Source: an uncultured Acidimicrobiales bacterium
GTDB lineage: Bacteria; Actinomycetota; Acidimicrobiia; Acidimicrobiales; SZUA-35
Assembly: GCA_937922805.1 (NCBI GenBank)
Contig: CALAJV010000010.1
Location: 372,001 to 436,000 of the forward strand
DNA length: 64,000 nt
Direction: 5' to 3'
Shown: positions 34,827 to 43,823 of the stretch, in pieces
Layout of the letters: each line of letters begins with the position of its first letter
Position numbering within the stretch: position 1 is the stretch's first letter
Position numbers and translations under genes: made by a program
Notes under the pieces: generated by a model
What the model was told of the DNA's origin: nothing
The model's input: only the letters and a program-made list of their open reading frames with translations
The model's database searches: none

Positions 34827-37040
34827 TTAACTAGGTGGGGTGAGGTTGGCCGTCGCCGATTTATGACGAGATCTCAGCAGCTGGAGGACGTGGTCGGCTG
34901 AGGCAGGCCGGGAGAAAAGAAAACCTTGGGCTCGTTCGCACCGCAAACCCAGCAGTAAGTCGACTTGGGCCTGCTCCTCGACGCCTTCGGCTACCACGTC
35001 GAGCCCTAGGTTAGCTGCTAGCTCGATGATCGATTGTGCTGCCACCCGCGCTGGTTGATCGGTCATCGCTTCGCTCACGAATCTTCGGTCGATTTTCACC
35101 TCAGTAACTGGCAAATCGATAAGTCGAGACAGGGACGAATAGCCGGTACCGAAATCGTCCACCGACAATCCAATCCCAAGGTCGGACAGCTGACTAAGCA
35201 CGGTGCTCGTTGCCGTCAGGTCATCCATAATATTTTGCTCTGTTATCTCGAAAATAAGCTGGGCTGGATCTACACCATAGTAGTGGGCTTGTTCAGCTGT
35301 TCTTTCAGCTAGAGCCCGGTCAAACAGGGACCGGGCGCCTATGTTGATAGCGACCGAAACCGGCGTGCCCTGCTCTTTGCACGATGCTGCGAACTTGATG
35401 CCCTCGCCAATCATGCGGTCGGTGAACCCCGCCATCTGAGGGCTCATGGCGATCGCATCAATGAACTCACCAGGAAGTAGCAGCCCGTCGGTCGGATGCA
35501 TCCATCGGGCTAAGCCCTCGACACCGTAGATTGAGTTGTCGGTCATGTTGACCTTGGGCTGGAAATGGAGGACCAACTGTCCGTGGTCGAGCGCTTTGAT
35601 AACTCCAGACCGGCGTTGACGGGTAGTAGTTAGCTTCTGTTCAATCTCGGGAGAGAATGAACAGTACTGAATTCCACCTTGCTTAGCTTCGTACATAGCC
35701 ACGTCGGCCCAGTGAAGAAGGGTACTAACGTCGAGATCTTGATCTCGACGGCTCAGGGCGTAACCGATTGAAGCGTGGCAGTGAATCGAAGTGTCGGCAA
35801 GATTAATTGGTTTTGATAAAGTCTCCCAGATTCGGTCGATAGAAGGTTGGGTTTCAGCTTCAGAGGAGGCGCCACCAATAGCGATGGCGAACTCGTCTCC
35901 TCCGAGCCGTGCGACGGTGTCTTGTTCTCGGCTTACCGATTGAAGCCGGCTAGCAGTTTCGATGAGTACCTGGTCGCCGTACTCGTGGCCGAACGTGTCG
36001 TTTATTTCCTTGAATCGGTTGAGATCCAGCATTACCAGCGCGAAGGGTTCGCTTCGTTCGAGCCGACCAGCGACCTCAGCGGTCAAAGACGTTCGGTTAA
36101 ATAGGCCAGTTAGCTCGTCGTGAGCCGCTTGGTCTCGTATCTGCCGGTTGGCTTCTTCTAGTTCGGTAACGTCGCGAGTGAAGCCTCGAAGATACTTTCG
36201 ACCGCTGGCCTCAACTACCCGGGTTACATCATGAAGCCACACCCAGTATCCGTCCTTGTGGCGGAATCGGGCCTTCCGATCGAATGTTGCTCCGGTTGAG
36301 AGTAGCTCTTGGTCAATTCGGAAGTCGTTCAGGTCATCGGGGTGAATTATTTCGCTTTGAGGTTTGGTGATCCACTCTTGCTCAGACCAGCCAACCAGAT
36401 TCTCTACTGGACCGATAACCGATTTGGCCTGCCCGTCTTGGACGGAGCTGAGGTGGACGAAAATTCCGCCAGCGGTTAGACCATGACTGAGATCGTCGTG
36501 AAGCGACTGGAGTTGTTTGTCGTTTGTGGCGACACGGTACTGATAGACCATGAGGATGGCAACTACGAACGTGGCGGCTACAAACGCCGATTGTTCGTTC
36601 TCAGATATCGGGATGGCCAGAGAGGTAAGGATCAACGCCCAGTTGAAAACCTGCGACCAGCGGGAACCGGTAAGGGAGTAGCTCACAATTAGTGCAGCAA
36701 CGCCGACAACCAGTCCGACTACCCACAACGCGGGAACGGTCACCATCCCCAGAATCGTTACCGCCGAATCGACACCGAGGTAGGCAACGTCTCGGTTCGA
36801 AGAAGGAACAGCTCTGCTGATCAGAAGCTGCAAAATGATGGCGGCCATCAGCATGATCGGGACCGCTATTCTTGCTGGCGGTTCAAGGAAGAACCAAGCA
36901 AATAGCCCAGTCAAGACCAGTGCAACTGCTCGGACCACAATTTCGATTCTGGCGTGGTTCGGATCGAGTCGAGACGGGTCGGCTCGATTCGCTACGCCAG
37001 CCCGTTTCAAACTTTGATCGCTTTGCTCCGACAGTCCCAC
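34827..37040 (-). CDS. Membrane-anchored PAS-GGDEF-EAL cyclic-di-GMP signalling protein
   Basis: The N-terminal 170 residues hold about six hydrophobic segments (VVRAVALVLTGLFAWFFL, IAVPIMLMAAIILQLLI and others), a MASE-like sensor. A PAS domain follows at about 185-300 (HPDDLNDFRIDQEL, FRHKDGYWVWLHDVTRVVEA). GGDEF at about 310-465 is intact (ARLGGDEFAI), as is DELTGLFNR. The EAL domain has VEGLARW (EGL for EAL, with the Glu kept), FEITEQ, DDFGTGYSSL, KIDRRFV and AEGVEE. This protein could have both cyclase and phosphodiesterase activity. GTG at 37040 follows AGGGA. It lies tail-to-tail with the previous c-di-GMP gene, 24 bp apart. Confidence 0.93.
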   Translation of the reverse strand: MGLSEQSDQSLKRAGVANRADPSRLDPNHARIEIVVRAVALVLTGLFAWFFLEPPARIAVPIMLMAAIILQLLISRAVPSSNRDVAYLGVDSAVTILGMVTVPALWVVGLVVGVAALIVSYSLTGSRWSQVFNWALILTSLAIPISENEQSAFVAATFVVAILMVYQYRVATNDKQLQSLHDDLSHGLTAGGIFVHLSSVQDGQAKSVIGPVENLVGWSEQEWITKPQSEIIHPDDLNDFRIDQELLSTGATFDRKARFRHKDGYWVWLHDVTRVVEASGRKYLRGFTRDVTELEEANRQIRDQAAHDELTGLFNRTSLTAEVAGRLERSEPFALVMLDLNRFKEINDTFGHEYGDQVLIETASRLQSVSREQDTVARLGGDEFAIAIGGASSEAETQPSIDRIWETLSKPINLADTSIHCHASIGYALSRRDQDLDVSTLLHWADVAMYEAKQGGIQYCSFSPEIEQKLTTTRQRRSGVIKALDHGQLVLHFQPKVNMTDNSIYGVEGLARWMHPTDGLLLPGEFIDAIAMSPQMAGFTDRMIGEGIKFAASCKEQGTPVSVAINIGARSLFDRALAERTAEQAHYYGVDPAQLIFEITEQNIMDDLTATSTVLSQLSDLGIGLSVDDFGTGYSSLSRLIDLPVTEVKIDRRFVSEAMTDQPARVAAQSIIELAANLGLDVVAEGVEEQAQVDLLLGLRCERAQGFLFSRPASADHVLQLLRSRHKSATANLTPPS

Positions 37041-37127
37041 AACGGTCCCTATCGGACTGTCTGTACTACTTATTATCGTTAACCAGATATTGCGTCGTCA
37101 ACGTACCAAGTTGTGGTCAGCGCGATC

Positions 37128-38012
37128 TTAGGCAGCAGGCCTTCTCGCTCGTCGGTCGGTGCTGACTGCGACCCTATGGAGAACGCGCCGATGAGGTAAA
37201 TAGTCTGCTACTCCGTAGTGCTGGGTGCCGCGGTTATCCCACATCACCAAAGTGCCGGGGCGGTGGCGGACCCGACAATGAAACTCTGGTCGATTAATAA
37301 GGTCGAAGACCTCAGTAAGCAACCGAGCGCTCTCCGGTGCTGACAGGCCGATAATCCACCGGGTAAAAGACTCGCTGACGTTGAGGTACGGGCGGCCAGT
37401 GACCGGGTGATTCATGATGGCCGGATGAACTGCAGTTCCGGCTTCTATCATCGCCTTCTCGATGCCGGCGACTCCGTCGGATTGGTAGGCCGGAGTACGG
37501 AATGCTCCCATGTCGTGGACGACTTCAAGATTCTCAAGGTCGGACCGGAGACCGTCGGGAAGGGCATCATGAACCGCGTACATACTGGCCCAAAGGGTGT
37601 CGCCTCCACTAGGCGGGACAACAGCGGCCTGAACGATCGATGCGAACGGCGGGTTCGGCCGGTAGGTCATATCGGAATGCCACTCGGCGGCGTCGGGTTT
37701 ATCGTCGCCAGACCATTCCAGGATGACTACGTCATCCGATTCGGGGTGCGTCGGGTAGCTATGATGGCGGGCCCCAAGTTCTCCGAACGATGAACCCATG
37801 GCTGCCAACGATGGCGCCGACAAGTTCGCATCTCGGATCACGATTACCTGGTGATCGATCAGGTGCTGATAGAGCTCATCGTCTATCGCCGCCCGGTCAG
37901 AGCCGGACATCTGGCCCGACAACCACTTAGTCGGAACATTGCTCAGCTCAGCACCAATTGCCGGAGTTAGCCGATCGGCATCGATGTTGCTCGATTCACT
38001 CGACGTTGTCAT
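37128..38012 (-). CDS. TauD/TfdA family Fe(II)/2-oxoglutarate dioxygenase
   Basis: The 294-aa enzyme carries the facial triad WHSDMTY (His112, Asp114) and the distal His in WDNRGTQHYGVADY, plus the 2-oxoglutarate Arg in RRVLHRVAV. These are the TauD/TfdA hallmarks. It would hydroxylate a substrate such as a sulfonate, alkyl sulfate or aryloxyacid, with decarboxylation of 2-oxoglutarate. No ssu or tau transport genes are near, so the substrate is open. ATG at 38012. Confidence 0.92.
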   Translation of the reverse strand: MTTSSESSNIDADRLTPAIGAELSNVPTKWLSGQMSGSDRAAIDDELYQHLIDHQVIVIRDANLSAPSLAAMGSSFGELGARHHSYPTHPESDDVVILEWSGDDKPDAAEWHSDMTYRPNPPFASIVQAAVVPPSGGDTLWASMYAVHDALPDGLRSDLENLEVVHDMGAFRTPAYQSDGVAGIEKAMIEAGTAVHPAIMNHPVTGRPYLNVSESFTRWIIGLSAPESARLLTEVFDLINRPEFHCRVRHRPGTLVMWDNRGTQHYGVADYLPHRRVLHRVAVSTDRRARRPAA

Positions 38013-38170
38013 CTACCGATTCTAGCAGTTCAACTCCCGCTGGCTTTACCCGTCGGAACCTGAACTGCGGGTTCGGTTTTGACGAGGTCGCAGCGGTCTG
38101 CTTTGTTTGGTGATTGACGCAAGCGTGCCGATTCAACCGGGGCCTGCGGCCACGACGACAAGGGGATCAA

Positions 38171-39748
38171 ATGAGTGGGACAATTAGATCTATTGGTGAC
38201 ATAACGAGAACACACGTTGCCGAAAGGCCGACGAAGACGGCCTTGCACTATCAGGACAGATCGTGGACCTACGCTGACCTTGATTTGGAGGCGAATCACG
38301 TGGCGAACGCCATGTTGGAAGCCGGTGTCGATCCCCAGGATCGAGTTGCCTTCCTGGACAAGAACTCGCCAGAGTATTTCACCTTTTTGTTTGGAGCAGG
38401 CAAGGTCAACGCGGTGACGGTTGCAGTAAATTGGCGTCTCGCTGCACCGGAAATGGAATACATCCTCAACAACGCAAAAGCAAAGGTTCTACTCATCGGC
38501 GAAGATTTTCTCGGCCATTTAGCCAAGATGAATCTGACGGCGACGGCCAAGGTCGTAGTCATCGGACAGTCCGGAGACTACGAAAATTACCAGGACTGGA
38601 TTGGTAGTCAATCAGAGGAAGACCCCCAGATTGAGGTGGGATGGGAAGACACTTGTTACCAGCTCTACACCTCAGGCACGACCGGACTGCCGAAAGGAGT
38701 TGAGCTAACAAACAAGAACTTTTTTGAGATGATGCCGATCGGGTCGAGCGAATGGTATTTCGACGAAGACAGCGTCAACTTGGTGGCAATGCCACTGTTC
38801 CATATCGCCGGTAGCGGTTGGGGAGTAGTCGGCCTCTACAACGGAGGGTCGAACGTGCTCCTTCGAGACATAGACCCGGCCGAGATTTTGCAACTTATAC
38901 CGAAGTACGGAATAACTAATGCTTTGTTAGTCCCGGCGGTGTTGCAGTTTCTGCTCATGATGCCGACCCTTCACGACACCGATTTCTCATCGATGCGGGC
39001 GATGGTTTACGGCGCATCGCCAATTACCGAACAGGTGCTCGTCGGATCTATGAAGGCAATGGGTTGCAAGTTTGTTCAGGCCTACGGGCTCACCGAAACA
39101 ACCGGAGGTATAACTATTCTCCGGGCTGACGATCACGACCCGGGCGGGCCAAGGGCCGACTTGCTTCGATCGGCTGGCCAGCCGTGGGGAGATGTGGAGC
39201 TCCGAATTGTTGATGCGGTTTCAGGCGACGAGATGGCGGCCGGGGAAGTAGGAGAGGTTTGGTGTCGGAGCTCCCAGAATATGCTCGGGTACTGGGCTAA
39301 CGAACAAGCAACAGCTGAAGCCTTCCCCGAGGGCAAAGACAACAATGGTAGAGGCTGGTTTCGTACCGGCGACGCTGGATACCTACGCGACGGTTATCTT
39401 TTTATTCACGATCGAGTAAAAGACATGATCGTCTCTGGCGGCGAAAATATCTATCCAGCGGAAATCGAAAACGTGTTGATGGCCCACGACGCCGTAGCCG
39501 ATGTTGCCGTGATCGGCGTACCGTCGGACAAGTGGGGGGAGACAGTAAAGGCCATCGTGACCCCGGTTGACGGTAGCGACCCAACTGAGGACGAGCTAAT
39601 TGCTTATTGTCGAGAAAATTTGGCCCATTACAAGTGTCCAACCTCAGTCGAACGGATGGAAACTATCCCGAGGAACCCATCGGGTAAGGTGCTCAAAACC
39701 GAACTTCGCAAACCTTACTGGGGGGACCGCGAACGAATGGTCAATTGA
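38171..39748 (+). CDS. Acyl-CoA synthetase (AMP-forming, long-chain fatty-acid--CoA ligase type)
   Basis: The 525-aa adenylate-forming enzyme has YTSGTTGLPKGVELTN (P-loop), YGLTETTGGITIL, GWFRTGDAGYLRDGYLFIHDR, KDMIVSGGENIYPAEIE and the C-terminal catalytic Lys in NPSGKVLKTELR. This matches FadD-type ligases, which activate fatty or aryl acids to CoA esters. ATG at 38171 is chosen because AAGGGGA lies 5 bases upstream; an earlier ATG at 38114 adds a non-homologous stretch. It is followed by genes for a lyase, a hydratase and an acyl-CoA dehydrogenase, a fatty-acid or short-acid degradation context. Confidence 0.92.
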   Translation: MSGTIRSIGDITRTHVAERPTKTALHYQDRSWTYADLDLEANHVANAMLEAGVDPQDRVAFLDKNSPEYFTFLFGAGKVNAVTVAVNWRLAAPEMEYILNNAKAKVLLIGEDFLGHLAKMNLTATAKVVVIGQSGDYENYQDWIGSQSEEDPQIEVGWEDTCYQLYTSGTTGLPKGVELTNKNFFEMMPIGSSEWYFDEDSVNLVAMPLFHIAGSGWGVVGLYNGGSNVLLRDIDPAEILQLIPKYGITNALLVPAVLQFLLMMPTLHDTDFSSMRAMVYGASPITEQVLVGSMKAMGCKFVQAYGLTETTGGITILRADDHDPGGPRADLLRSAGQPWGDVELRIVDAVSGDEMAAGEVGEVWCRSSQNMLGYWANEQATAEAFPEGKDNNGRGWFRTGDAGYLRDGYLFIHDRVKDMIVSGGENIYPAEIENVLMAHDAVADVAVIGVPSDKWGETVKAIVTPVDGSDPTEDELIAYCRENLAHYKCPTSVERMETIPRNPSGKVLKTELRKPYWGDRERMVN

Positions 39749-39810
39749 CGCTCCGCCATCTAGTCGTCGAAACTTTTTGCCCGGAGGTCTTTGATCTGTA
39801 GCATGGCCAC

Positions 39811-40629
39811 ATGACGACACCAGCTTGGCATGCCGACCAGCGCTCACAGTTTGGCGAACTACATACTAAAGGTCTGTTCGTTATGCCGAATCCGTGGGAC
39901 GTTGGCTCAGCCGCTCTGTTCGCCGGGCTTGGTTTTAAGGCGGTTGCTACTACTAGCTCGGGGTTCGCTGCTGCCCTTGGTCGAGCTGATCAGAGTATTT
40001 CTCGGGGAGAACTGGTTGATCATGTCGCAACCCTTGCCGCAGCCATCGAAATCCCGGTCAACGTCGATGCTGAAGATTGCTTTCCTCGAGAGCCTGGCGG
40101 CATCTCGGAAACAGCTACCCAGCTGGTTGCAGCTGGCGCCGCTGGTTTCTCAATCGAAGACTATGACCCGGTCACTGGCGAAATTTTGTCGATCGAAGAA
40201 GCAGCTGATCGGGTCGGCCAAGTGTGTACTGTCGTCCAAGGTTCGCAATGTCTGGTAACAGCCCGAGCTGAGAATCATCTGCGAGGCCAGAACAACCTGG
40301 AAGACACGATCGCCCGTCTAACCGCATACCACGACGCTGGTGCAACCTGTCTCTACGCTCCCGGCCTAACTGATTTAGAAGCGATTGCAAGAGTCGTCGA
40401 CGAAACATCGGGCCCTATTAATGTGTTGGCCTATCCCGGTGGACCAACCGTTGAACAACTGCGTCAAGTCGGTGTCCGTAGGGTGTCCACCGGTGGTTCT
40501 TTGGCTAAGGCGGCGTTAAGCGCCGCAGCCGCAGGGGCTAAGGAACTTCTCGGGCCGGGAACATCGGACTATTCGTCAGACACGTTGAGTTGGACCGAAC
40601 TTGCCTCCCTCTTTAGTCTCAGGTGCTGA
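39811..40629 (+). CDS. Isocitrate lyase/PEP mutase superfamily protein
   Basis: The 272-aa TIM-barrel protein has the family start GLFVMPNPWDVGSAALFAGL, a TTSSGFAAALGRADQ segment, IPVNVDAEDCFP (metal-binding Asp/Glu region) and GFSIEDYDPVTGEI. This is the PEP mutase/isocitrate-lyase-like subfamily, which cleaves or forms C-C or C-P bonds at 2-oxoacid-like substrates. The KKCGH motif of true isocitrate lyases is absent, so a methylisocitrate- or oxaloacetate-type reaction is more likely. It overlaps the convergent hydratase gene by 11 bp. Confidence 0.85.
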   Translation: MTTPAWHADQRSQFGELHTKGLFVMPNPWDVGSAALFAGLGFKAVATTSSGFAAALGRADQSISRGELVDHVATLAAAIEIPVNVDAEDCFPREPGGISETATQLVAAGAAGFSIEDYDPVTGEILSIEEAADRVGQVCTVVQGSQCLVTARAENHLRGQNNLEDTIARLTAYHDAGATCLYAPGLTDLEAIARVVDETSGPINVLAYPGGPTVEQLRQVGVRRVSTGGSLAKAALSAAAAGAKELLGPGTSDYSSDTLSWTELASLFSLRC

Positions 40630-41653
40630 GTACAACTACCACCCAATCGAGCACTGGAGCCACGATTCGCTGGTTGTTCTCATCGTTTCGGGAGGCTGCC
40701 ACTTCAACTCGGATAGCTCGTACGGTCCCGATGGCAACGCTGCGCTCACCGAGCAAGGTGTGGCGACATGACAGTATGTCCTGTTCGAAGACGGGAGCCA
40801 AATGGTTGCAGCTTTGCCAACCGAGCACCGTAGCCATCCCCGCTAAGGTCCGGACAAGCGATGCCTGGGCCAGAGCGACTGTATGTCCGCCATAGACGAG
40901 CCGCCGACCAAATTGGGATACCTCAGCGTCTCGATGTACTGCTGCCACGTTGTGGCTGAGGCGAACTAAAGCCGTTGCGTTGTCGACCACATCTCGGAGC
41001 TGGTCGTAGCGAGTCTCGCCTTCGTCCCACTGATCGTGGGGGCCGAGCGGATCAAGGTTCCAACCATTAGGGACAGAGGGAAGGAACCGATCGAGATCGA
41101 CCTCACTCTCTGAGGAGCCAACGTCATCGTCGTGTCCCGGGAGCGCGTCGCCTCGGCACGGAATAAGTGCGCATCGTTGGTAGTCGAGGACGACGTCGTC
41201 AGCGGTTGAATCAGTCGAACGATTTGAACGGTTGATTGAGGAGCTGATCGACAGCAACGCTTTACCTCGGGGTGGCTTCCCTGGCCTTAATGAAGCATCG
41301 GCTAGACCAGCTACTTGGGTCGTCGTCTCTATCGTTTGGCCCAAAAAGATCTGTTCTCGAAGAACCATGTTTCGATAGAACAAGTTGGCCACAACTCTTT
41401 TGGTTGCCACAGTGCTAGCGCCGATCGACATGGTGAACACAAGGCCTGGGTTAACGAGAAGTTCTGGTCGGCCGGTCACCTGTTGGCACAGTGGCTGATT
41501 GATGCTCATTGGAAGCGAATCACCGGAGACGGCCTGATACGCTACCGCCAAGCCACTATCGAGCGTGACCGCTGTCGGGCGCACAAAAACCAGCCCTGAG
41601 TGTAGATCGTCGTAGTACGGTCCGTCGGCGGGGATTGGCAGAGCTTGGTCCAT
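40619..41653 (-). CDS. MaoC-family hydratase (double hotdog, mesaconyl-CoA hydratase-like)
   Basis: The 344-aa protein has an N-terminal hotdog (DDLHSGLVFVRPTAVTLDSG ... QTIETTTQVAGL) and a C-terminal MaoC domain (LVRLSHNVAAVHRDAEVSQF, then RRLVYGGHTVALAQASLV) carrying the expected His and Asp. This double-hotdog layout is that of MaoC/FAS1-like dehydratases, including mesaconyl-CoA and related hydratases. ATG at 41653 begins the family-like sequence. The open frame runs on upstream to 42181 but there it is antisense to the acyl-CoA dehydrogenase and not used. It is divergent from that dehydrogenase. Confidence 0.8.
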   Translation of the reverse strand: MDQALPIPADGPYYDDLHSGLVFVRPTAVTLDSGLAVAYQAVSGDSLPMSINQPLCQQVTGRPELLVNPGLVFTMSIGASTVATKRVVANLFYRNMVLREQIFLGQTIETTTQVAGLADASLRPGKPPRGKALLSISSSINRSNRSTDSTADDVVLDYQRCALIPCRGDALPGHDDDVGSSESEVDLDRFLPSVPNGWNLDPLGPHDQWDEGETRYDQLRDVVDNATALVRLSHNVAAVHRDAEVSQFGRRLVYGGHTVALAQASLVRTLAGMATVLGWQSCNHLAPVFEQDILSCRHTLLGERSVAIGTVRAIRVEVAASRNDENNQRIVAPVLDWVVVVLST

Positions 41654-41768
41654 CCCTGGATCGTAATGGCTCTTGTTAGCTGAGGGAATTTCTGGGATGA
41701 CCGAGGCCGAGTATGGTTGAGTCAAGCGTGCAAGCCGAGGTTTGGACCGAAGCGACGAATGGAGCGAG

Positions 41769-42971
41769 ATGAGCTGGGCCTTAACTGAGAGACAGATCAA
41801 GTTGCAGTCCACGGCTCGAGCTTTGGCTGAAGAAGTCATCGCCCCTCGGGCCGCCCTAGTTGACGAAACCGAGGAGTATCCGTGGGAGAACGTTGATGCT
41901 CTTCGCCAAGCTGGCTTTTGTGGAATGACAATTCCTGAATCTCTCGGTGGGCCCGGACTAACGTTCCTTGATGCCGTAGTTGTCGTGGAAGAGATGGCCA
42001 AAGTGTGTGGTGTGACCGGTCGGATCGCCGTTGAGTGCAACATGGGCGCCATATCGGCGGTAATGGCGTACGGAACTGAGGCGCAGAAAGAACTGGCGGC
42101 AAATCTAGTTTTGGCTGGTGACAAACCAGCGATCTGTATCACCGAACCAGACGCCGGTAGCGCAGCCTCGGAAATGACCACCCGGGCCGATCGTCGTGGC
42201 GACTCCTATGTCCTAAACGGAACCAAGCACTGGATTACCGGAGGCGGGGTCTCCAAGTTGCACCTGGTGTTTGCCCGGGTCTTCGATGAGGGCGGAATCG
42301 AACAGGGAATCGGCGGCTTCCTTTGCATCCGAGATGAAACCCCGGGTCTTAGTTTCGGGCGTCGGGAACCCACAATGGGGTTACGGGGGATTCCGGAGAT
42401 GGAAGTGATTTTCGACAACGTCGAAATTGAGCCGTCGATGGTTCTGCTCCCCCCATCAGGATTTGGCCGCGGCTTCGCCGACCTGATGAACGCGTACAAC
42501 AGTCAGCGAGTTGGCGCCGGCACCGTTGCGCTCGGTCTGGCCGCCGGTGCCTACGAGCTCGCCACCGACTTCACCAAAAAGCGGGAGCAGTTCGGTCGCC
42601 CGATTGCCGAGTTCCAAGGCTTGCAATGGATGATGGCTGATATGTCGGTAAAGCTTGAAGCAGCCCGAAGCCTGACCTATCGAGCAGCAGCGTCGCGCGG
42701 TCCAAACAACAGTGCTTTCCCAGATCCGACGCTCGCGGCCCAAGCTAAGATATTCACTGCCGAAGCATCGATCGACGTGGTCAACAACGCCCTCCAAATG
42801 TTTGGAGCGGCGGGGTATTCCCGGCGCAACTCACTTGAGCGAATGTACCGAGACGTTCGAATGTTCACCATCGGGGGCGGTACTGCCCAGATCTTGCGGA
42901 CCGTTGTTGCGTCTCGAGTGCTTGAGATGAAGCTACCTCAAAGAAGAGACGGTTTCGCCACAGAAAAGTAG
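41769..42971 (+). CDS. Acyl-CoA dehydrogenase
   Basis: The 400-aa flavoenzyme has the middle-domain signature CITEPDAGSAASEMTT and LNGTKHWITGGG, the FAD/acyl segment KKREQFGRPIAEFQGLQWMM and the C-terminal RMYRDVRMFTIGGGTAQILR. In many members the last motif reads YEGT with the catalytic Glu; here it is IGGGT, so that Glu is missing from its usual place and may be supplied elsewhere (as in isovaleryl- or long-chain enzymes). It oxidises an acyl-CoA to the 2-enoyl-CoA, passing electrons to ETF. ATG at 41769 follows GGAGCGAG. The divergent hydratase gene is functionally matched. Confidence 0.92.
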   Translation: MSWALTERQIKLQSTARALAEEVIAPRAALVDETEEYPWENVDALRQAGFCGMTIPESLGGPGLTFLDAVVVVEEMAKVCGVTGRIAVECNMGAISAVMAYGTEAQKELAANLVLAGDKPAICITEPDAGSAASEMTTRADRRGDSYVLNGTKHWITGGGVSKLHLVFARVFDEGGIEQGIGGFLCIRDETPGLSFGRREPTMGLRGIPEMEVIFDNVEIEPSMVLLPPSGFGRGFADLMNAYNSQRVGAGTVALGLAAGAYELATDFTKKREQFGRPIAEFQGLQWMMADMSVKLEAARSLTYRAAASRGPNNSAFPDPTLAAQAKIFTAEASIDVVNNALQMFGAAGYSRRNSLERMYRDVRMFTIGGGTAQILRTVVASRVLEMKLPQRRDGFATEK

Positions 42972-42974
42972 CCA

Positions 42975-42992
42975 GATTCGGTCAGCCGAATC
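42975..42992 (+). terminator. Weak hairpin after the acyl-CoA dehydrogenase gene
   Basis: GATTCGG (42975-42981) pairs with CCGAATC (42986-42992) around a 4-base loop, just past the stop at 42971. No T tract follows, so termination is uncertain. Confidence 0.35.
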
Positions 42993-43102
42993 GGAAGTTG
43001 TTCGGCGATAAACGATTAGCTGCGGTTCAAAAGCGAACTCCGACTAACGACCTCTGGTTAACGTTTGGCTAAGCTGAGCACGATTCATGTCGCGGAGGTG
43101 TA

Positions 43103-43711
43103 ATGGTCTTGGGTGATCCGGATAGCCAGCGAAGCTCACCCAATGGCCGCGCTGGAGCTGAGGTTGGTCGTTTGTCCGGCCAGCAGGTGGTGCTGCGGCC
43201 CGTGGTTAAGGCCGACCTAGCTGAGCTAGCGCGAATTCGGGCCACCCCAGAAGTAGTTGCTCGATGGCGAGGGGCGGAAGACGTCGAAGCAGAGCTGCGG
43301 TTCGATCTTGATGACGACGAGACCGAGCAATATGTGATTACGATTGCGAGCACAAAAGCGGCACTGCAGGACCACAGCAATTCAGAACCCGTCACAATTG
43401 GGCTGGTGCAGTGGGGCTCGGAGGAAGACCCTGACTACCTTCATGCCACCATAGATATCTATATCGATCCGGAGCACCACGGCCGGGGATTTGGTACTGA
43501 CGCAGTAACCGCGTTGGCCCGCCACCTATTTCGTGATCGAGGCCACCATCGGATAACGATCGACCCTGCGGCCGACAACCACGTAGCTATCCGCAGCTAC
43601 ACAAAAGTAGGGTTCCGGCCGATTGGGGTTCTTCGACGCTATGAGCGCGGATCGGATGGAGCCTGGCATGACGGCCTGCTAATGGAACTGCTCGACACAG
43701 ACCTGGCCTGA
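43103..43711 (+). CDS. GNAT N-acetyltransferase, AacA4-like
   Basis: The 202-aa protein has the acetyl-CoA motif A DIYIDPEHHGRGFGTDAVTA, motif B HHRITIDPAADNHVAIRSYT, KVGFRPIGVLRRYERG and the terminal WHDGLLMELL. This sequence style is that of the AacA4 / AAC(6')-type aminoglycoside acetyltransferase branch, though most chromosomal members in non-producers have unknown substrates. A resistance claim is therefore not made. ATG at 43103 is preceded by GGAGGTG. Confidence 0.85.
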   Translation: MVLGDPDSQRSSPNGRAGAEVGRLSGQQVVLRPVVKADLAELARIRATPEVVARWRGAEDVEAELRFDLDDDETEQYVITIASTKAALQDHSNSEPVTIGLVQWGSEEDPDYLHATIDIYIDPEHHGRGFGTDAVTALARHLFRDRGHHRITIDPAADNHVAIRSYTKVGFRPIGVLRRYERGSDGAWHDGLLMELLDTDLA

Positions 43712-43823
43712 ACAGCGGTCAGGAGTGGTTTGAGATAGGGTGAGAGTCGAATTCAGATCGGTGTGACTGCGCGTCTAACCAACTCGTTGCGGTCAGCCAC
43801 GGTGTGGAAACTGAGGATGAACG

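Noticed and set aside
41654..42181. N-terminal extension of the MaoC hydratase frame by 176 codons
   Set aside because: This stretch is antisense to the acyl-CoA dehydrogenase start region and looks non-homologous; the family-like sequence begins at the ATG at 41653.
43103..43711. Calling the GNAT gene an aminoglycoside resistance gene
   Set aside because: The sequence resembles the AacA4 branch, but chromosomal homologues are common and substrate specificity cannot be read from sequence alone.
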